A stretch of DNA of 64,000 nucleotides from Halomarina halobia. GTDB taxonomy: Archaea; Halobacteriota; Halobacteria; Halobacteriales; Haloarculaceae. The notes below the pieces were generated by a model. That model saw nothing but the letters and a program-made list of their open reading frames with translations, had not been told where the DNA came from and did no database searches. Location: assembly GCF_029338575.1 (NCBI RefSeq), contig NZ_CP119992.1, positions 1,674,001 to 1,738,000 on the forward strand, given 5' to 3'. A program made the position numbers and the translations under genes. Positions 59,882 through 64,000 of this stretch are shown piece after piece (the stretch's first letter is position 1; each line of letters begins with the position of its first letter).

Positions 59882-60658
59882 TTACGCGCTCATCTCCGCG
59901 ACCCACTCGGGCCGTTCGACGGTCACGTCCCCGATCCGCACGAGGTCGAAGACGAGGCGGAACGAGGTGTCGCGGCCGTCGACGGCGTAGGTCCCGGACG
60001 CCTCGAAGCGGTGGATCCGTCCCTCGCCGTCGACCACGAGCGTCGAGCGGTAGCCGGAGGGGTCGGTCGCGTTCGCCGGGAAGACCGCCGTCGCGTTGGT
60101 CGTCCCCTCCGCGCGGAGGGTCACGAGCGTCCGGTCGTCGGTCCGGTTCACCGACGCGACCGCGTAGTCGGCGGCCGCGATGCGGGGGCCGAGGAGGTCG
60201 ACGAACGCCAGGGAGGCGACCGCGTGGGGCCTGCCGGTCCGGTAGTATGTCTGCCCGCCGACGTCGCCCCGGAGGTAGTGGGTGGACCCGTTCGCCCAGG
60301 CGTCGAACCGGGAGCCCGCCTCGCGGTTGACCGTGTGGTACTCGTAGGGCGTTCCGCCCGCCGCGACGACCGTTCGCTGCGAGCGCGAGACGTTGAGCAC
60401 CTGCCGCTCGCCGCCGAAGGTGACGGGACGGGTTCCGTTCGCCGTGACGAGCGTCTCGAAGCCCGTCTCGTTCAGCGCGGCCGCGTGAGCGGCGAGGAGG
60501 GCGGTTTCGTTGTCGAGGCGGCCGTCGACGACGCCCGGCGGGGACTCCTCGGACGAGAGGGCCGACGAGTCCATCGCCGACCCGTCGAACGACTGACATC
60601 CGGCGGTCACGAGCAGCAGCGCGACCGCGAGGACGAGCGGTATACGACTTCGTCGCAT
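59882..60658 (-). CDS. Putative lipoprotein (DUF7537-like)
   Basis: A 258-aa secreted lipoprotein. The signal peptide is MRRSRIPLVLAVALLLVTAGC with lipobox LVTAGC and the acylated Cys at residue 21. The mature part begins with a Ser/Ala-rich tether and is a beta-rich domain (RPVTFGGERQVLNVSRSQRTVV, YEYHTVNREAGSRFDAWANGS part) with NRT, NGT and NAT sequons. Recalled as DUF7537 family; the function is unknown. It is attached to the outer face of the membrane, perhaps through the twin-arginine route, though only MRRSR precedes the helix. Confidence 0.82.
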   Translation of the reverse strand: MRRSRIPLVLAVALLLVTAGCQSFDGSAMDSSALSSEESPPGVVDGRLDNETALLAAHAAALNETGFETLVTANGTRPVTFGGERQVLNVSRSQRTVVAAGGTPYEYHTVNREAGSRFDAWANGSTHYLRGDVGGQTYYRTGRPHAVASLAFVDLLGPRIAAADYAVASVNRTDDRTLVTLRAEGTTNATAVFPANATDPSGYRSTLVVDGEGRIHRFEASGTYAVDGRDTSFRLVFDLVRIGDVTVERPEWVAEMSA

Positions 60659-60749
60659 ACGTTCTCCTCGGGGTCAGTCATCAAAAAAGACGTGTCCGCC
60701 GCCGCCCACAAAGCTTATGCCCCACCGACGGTCGGGGGGTCGCACCCCG

Positions 60750-63071
60750 CTATCGGACCGAATCGAGCAGGAGCTTCTGTTCGACGCGCTTGACCTCGTG
60801 CTGGACGTCGCGGACGGCGTCGATGTTCGCCGAGATGGAGCTGATCCCGCAGTTGACGAGGTAGCGGACCATCTTCGGCTTGGAGCCGGCCTGCCCGCAG
60901 ATGCTGGTGTTGACGTCGTGCTCGCGGCAGGTGGCGATGGTGTCGCCGATGAGCTTGAGGACGGCGGGGTGGAGTTCGTCGAAGCGCCCGGCGACGTGCT
61001 CGTTGTTGCGGTCGACCGCGAGGGTGTACTGCGTGAGGTCGTTCGTCCCGAACGAGGCGAAGTCGATGCCGGCGTCGGCCATCTCACCGATGCAGAGCGC
61101 GCTGGCGGGCGTCTCGACCATGATCCCCCACGAGCGCTTGTCGGGATCGATGCCGACCTCCTCCATGAGCCTGCGGGCGCGCAGCACGTCCTCCACGTCG
61201 TTGACGAGGGGGAGCATGATCTCGACGTTGTCGTAGCCCATGTCGTAGAGGCGGCGGAACGCCTCGAGTTCGTGCTTGAACACCTCGGGCGTGTCGAGGC
61301 TGCGGCGAATGCCGCGGTAGCCGAGCATCGGGTTGTGCTCCTTCGGCTCGTCCTCGCCGCCCTGCAGCTGTCGGAACTCGTCCGTCGGCGCGTCGAGGGT
61401 GCGCACGCGCACCGGTCGCGGGTAGAACTCGTCGGCGACGGTGCGGACGCCCTCGACGATCTCCTCGACGTAGGCGTCCTCGCCGTGGTCGCGGATGTAG
61501 CACTCGGGGGTCTTGTTCGTCGAGAGGATCATGTGCTCGAGGCGGAGCAGACCGACGCCGTCCGCGCCCGTGACGGCCGCACGGTGTGCCGCCTCCGGGA
61601 TGGAGACGTTCACCTTGACCTCCGTCGCGGTCATCGGCTTGACGGGGTTCTTCGGGCGGACGTCCTCGAGCGGGTCGGTCTCCTCCTCCTTCGAGGCGGC
61701 GGTCCCCTCGCGGATGGTCCCCTTGTCCCCGTCGAGGGTGACGACCTGCCCGTCCTGCAGGTCGCGGGTCGCGCTCCCCGTCCCGACGACGGCGGGGACG
61801 CCGAGTTCGCGAGAGACGATGGCCGCGTGGCTCGTCATGCCCCCCTCGTCGGTGATGATACCCGCCGCGCGCTTCATCGCGGGCACCATGTCGGGCGTCG
61901 TCATCGCCGTCACGATGATGTCGCCCTCGCCGACCTTGTCGAGCTGGTCGAGCTTGTCGACGATGCGCACCGCGCCGCTCGCGATCCCCGGACTCGCGCC
62001 GAGTCCCTTGAGGATGACCTCGTCGTTACCCGACCGCTCCTGCTGGGCGCTCGTGCCGCTCCCGTCGGTGACGCTCGCCGCGGCGTCCGACCCCGAGGAT
62101 CGCTTGATCGTGGTGATGGGTCGCGACTGGAGCATGTAGACCTCCCCCCGGTAGACGGCCCACTCGACGTCCTGCGGGCGACCGTAGTGCTCCTCGACCT
62201 GTCGTCCGAGTTCGACCAGGCGCGCGATCTCGTCGTCGGTGAGCACGCGCGCGGTGCGCCTGTCGTCCGACACCTCGACCTCGACCGTCTCGCCCGTGTC
62301 GGGGTCCTTCGTGTGCATCACCTTCTTGTCGGCGATGGTCACCTCGGTCGTCTCTGCGGTATCGCGGTCGACGACGTAGTTGTCGGGCGACACGGAGCCG
62401 CTGACGACCGCCTCGCCGAGCCCCCAGGCCGCCTCGATGATGATCTCCGGTTCGCCGGTCGAGGGGTGGCTCGTGAACATCACGCCGCTCTTCTCGGCGT
62501 CGACCATCTGCTGGACGACGACCGCGATGTCGACCTTGTGGTGCTCGAAGCCCTGCTCCTCGCGGTAGTAGATCGCGCGCTGGGTGAACAGCGACGCCCA
62601 GCAGCGCTTCACGCGATCGACGAGGTCCTCGCCGGTGACGTTGAGGAACGTCTCCTGCTGACCCGCGAACGACGCGTCGGGCAGGTCCTCCGCGGTCGCG
62701 GAGGAGCGGACGGCGACGAACGCCTCGCCCCCCTCGGCGTCCTCCCCGGAGTCCGAAGCGCCGATGCGCGCGTAGGCGTCGAGGATCTCCTCCTTCAGTT
62801 CGTCGGGGATCGGCGTCTCCAGAATGAGCTCCTCGGCGCGGGCGGCGGCGGCCGCGAGCGCGCTCGAGTCGTCGGAGTCGACGTCGACCGCCTCGAACAG
62901 GTCGTCGTCGATTCCGGTCTCCTCGATGAACGAGCGATACGTACCCGCCGTCACGACGAACCCCGGAGGGACGGGCAGGCCTGCCCCCGTGAGTTCGCCG
63001 AGCGACGCACCCTTCCCGCCGACGGCGTCGATGTCGTCGGACCCGACGTCGTCCAGCCAGAGTACAGCCAT
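60750..63071 (-). CDS. ppsA: Phosphoenolpyruvate synthase
   Basis: A 773-aa PEP synthase. ATP-grasp part: GGKGASLGELTGAGLPVPPGFVVT part, VRSSATAEDLPDASFAGQQETFLNV part and GVMFTSHPSTGEPEIIIEAAWGLGEAVVSG part. The swivelling phosphohistidine is in DEGGMTSHAAIVSRELGVPAVVG part. The PEP-binding barrel runs from about residue 465 to the end, with GADGVGLLRLEH, GIMVETPASAL, SFGTNDLTQYTL and the final ICGQAGS. It converts pyruvate and ATP to PEP, AMP and phosphate for gluconeogenesis. The ATG at 63071 follows TTCTTAATC about 38 bases upstream. Confidence 0.95.
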   Translation of the reverse strand: MAVLWLDDVGSDDIDAVGGKGASLGELTGAGLPVPPGFVVTAGTYRSFIEETGIDDDLFEAVDVDSDDSSALAAAAARAEELILETPIPDELKEEILDAYARIGASDSGEDAEGGEAFVAVRSSATAEDLPDASFAGQQETFLNVTGEDLVDRVKRCWASLFTQRAIYYREEQGFEHHKVDIAVVVQQMVDAEKSGVMFTSHPSTGEPEIIIEAAWGLGEAVVSGSVSPDNYVVDRDTAETTEVTIADKKVMHTKDPDTGETVEVEVSDDRRTARVLTDDEIARLVELGRQVEEHYGRPQDVEWAVYRGEVYMLQSRPITTIKRSSGSDAAASVTDGSGTSAQQERSGNDEVILKGLGASPGIASGAVRIVDKLDQLDKVGEGDIIVTAMTTPDMVPAMKRAAGIITDEGGMTSHAAIVSRELGVPAVVGTGSATRDLQDGQVVTLDGDKGTIREGTAASKEEETDPLEDVRPKNPVKPMTATEVKVNVSIPEAAHRAAVTGADGVGLLRLEHMILSTNKTPECYIRDHGEDAYVEEIVEGVRTVADEFYPRPVRVRTLDAPTDEFRQLQGGEDEPKEHNPMLGYRGIRRSLDTPEVFKHELEAFRRLYDMGYDNVEIMLPLVNDVEDVLRARRLMEEVGIDPDKRSWGIMVETPASALCIGEMADAGIDFASFGTNDLTQYTLAVDRNNEHVAGRFDELHPAVLKLIGDTIATCREHDVNTSICGQAGSKPKMVRYLVNCGISSISANIDAVRDVQHEVKRVEQKLLLDSVR

Positions 63072-63534
63072 TTGCGTATCGGGATGAACACGGAACTCGA
63101 TTAAGAACCTTCCGACCCACCGCGTCCCGCTCGTACGCGAACCGTCCGGCGATCGTCGACAGCGTCGCTCTCGCGTCGGTCTTTCCGGGCGACGCACCGG
63201 TAAGAACCCCCTCGCTTAGCGCTCGGTGGAGCCACCGCTCCGACGGGAGACGAGCGTAAGGTGCTCCTTACACCGATAGACCTGTCTTACTTCGACACAG
63301 TCCGGACCGGCCGACACTCACAGCGCCGTGGAACCGATCCCGCCACGTCGCTCATCACGGCCGCTGAGGACGGGGGAGTCACGGGACGGACGGGTTCGGA
63401 GACGGGTCGCGCGCGCCGAGGACGACGTCGCGCCGCTGACCGACCGGCGGGGGCACACCCCCGAGGCGGCGTTACGCCGAGTACGTCCGTGGGGACCGGG
63501 TGCGCGACGCCGTCGCCGGGGATCTCACCCCGGC
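63072..63534. other. Intergenic region of 463 bases upstream of ppsA
   Basis: Contains the ppsA promoter near 63100-63115 (TTCTTAATC on the minus strand) and the inverted repeat GTAAGG TGCT CCTTAC (63256-63271), a possible operator about 185 bases before ppsA. The rest is GC-rich without a recognised gene. Confidence 0.45.
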
Positions 63535-64000
63535 TCAGGCCTCGATCACGTCGTCCTCCTCCGCGTCGGGGATCGAGAGCGTCCCGTCGAAGACCGTCAC
63601 GGCGCGGCCGCCGACCCGGATCTCGTCGCGGGCGCGCACCAGCGCCCGACCGGGGCGCTTCACGAAGTGACCCTGCTCGAACGCCATCTCCGCCGGCAGG
63701 TCGTCGAAGGCGTCGTACTCCCGCAGGTACGCCCCCACCGCCCCGCTCGCGGTGCCCGTCACGGGGTCCTCGGGGACGCCCGCGAGCGGGGCGAACATCC
63801 GCCCGTGGAGCGCGGCGTCGGGGTCGAGCGTCTCGAAGGTGAACGCGTAGACGCCCGTCGCGTCGACCGCCTCGCAGAGCGCCTCGACGGCCGCCACGTC
63901 GGGCTCCGCGTTCCCGAGATCGTCGAGGCGCGCGACGGGGACGACGAGGAACGCGAGGCCGGTCGAACTCCACGCGAGCGGGAGGTCGTCGGCCACCTCC
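63535..64000 (-). CDS. PhzF family isomerase, C-terminal part (cut by the window edge)
   Basis: The visible ~155 codons are the second half of a PhzF/phenazine biosynthesis-like isomerase-epimerase: GVYAFTFETLDPDAALHGRMFAPLAGVPEDPVTGTASGAVGAYL part, then MAFEQGHFVKRPGRALVRARD and VGGRAVTVFDG. The GVPEDPVTGTAS block is the diagnostic one. The N-terminal half with the catalytic Glu lies beyond position 64000, so the start cannot be given. The substrate of these enzymes is mostly unknown. Confidence 0.88.
   Translation of the reverse strand, partial: EVADDLPLAWSSTGLAFLVVPVARLDDLGNAEPDVAAVEALCEAVDATGVYAFTFETLDPDAALHGRMFAPLAGVPEDPVTGTASGAVGAYLREYDAFDDLPAEMAFEQGHFVKRPGRALVRARDEIRVGGRAVTVFDGTLSIPDAEEDDVIEA

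Noticed and set aside
63256..63271. GTAAGG-TGCT-CCTTAC as a definite ppsA operator
   Set aside because: A single 6-bp inverted repeat 185 bases from the gene is too weak without a second copy.

Overview
The window is a chromosomal stretch from a haloarchaeon (class Halobacteria). Evidence is the very high GC content, acidic proteins, TATA-like boxes about 20-30 bases upstream of start codons (leaderless transcripts), many GTG starts inside GTGA overlaps, and marker genes: TFB, LonB, thermosome, NreA, an AglD-like fusion, archaeal MetG, NadM and many haloarchaea-only DUF families. Genus cannot be told from sequence alone. About 65 protein genes are supported. No rRNA, tRNA or CRISPR array was recognised. 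DUF numbers are given from memory of the families and were not searched.

Layout. 0-16 kb: AglD-like glycosyltransferase, radical SAM protein, TspO, FAD oxidoreductase, zinc ribbon, Hsp20, NUDIX, a GpgS-like glycosyltransferase, MFS carrier, then a divergent RNA ligase / HARP (RNA ligase partner) pair, an aldo-keto reductase and an epimerase. The FAD oxidoreductase and the epimerase are unrelated beyond their Rossmann starts, yet both begin inside the same 65-bp tandem hairpin repeat, 10 kb apart. 16.4-25.6 kb: a minus-strand Tad/type IV pilus-like locus (coiled-coil protein, DUF7311-like protein, secretion ATPase, TadC-like membrane protein, pseudopilin-like small proteins, a 986-aa surface protein). 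Its transcription starts share a GGGACCAGC-type element between TATA box and ATG. 26-32 kb: YihY, phosphodiesterase, pyrophosphatase, PadR, RNase HI pair and TFB. 32-38 kb: a DNA-repair neighbourhood (NreA, PolX, Mut7-C RNase, DUF5788/5789). 38-43 kb: CPBP protease, LonB, NadM and a SAM hydrolase. 43-52 kb: thermosome, glycosyltransferase, methyltransferase, F420-type PPOX, regulators, MBL-fold, YkgJ and TRAM proteins and a VapBC pair. 52.0-53.5 kb: an IS1341-type (TnpB-only) element. 53.5-58 kb: stomatin/NfeD/DUF7312 and MetG. 58-64 kb: VTT protein, a broken mfnA, lipoprotein, PEP synthase and a truncated PhzF.

Three genes look damaged. tnpB is frameshifted by a 56-bp insert made of two TTC-loop hairpins, mfnA carries an in-frame TGA where a Trp codon is expected, and the DUF7311-like gene has no stop before the ATPase. 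These could be real mutations or sequence errors. The most unusual material is non-coding: the start-codon-bearing tandem hairpins, the double-hairpin insert in tnpB, a dispersed GGACTGAAAG...GGGCTTTCGAG stem-loop family and the pilus promoter element.
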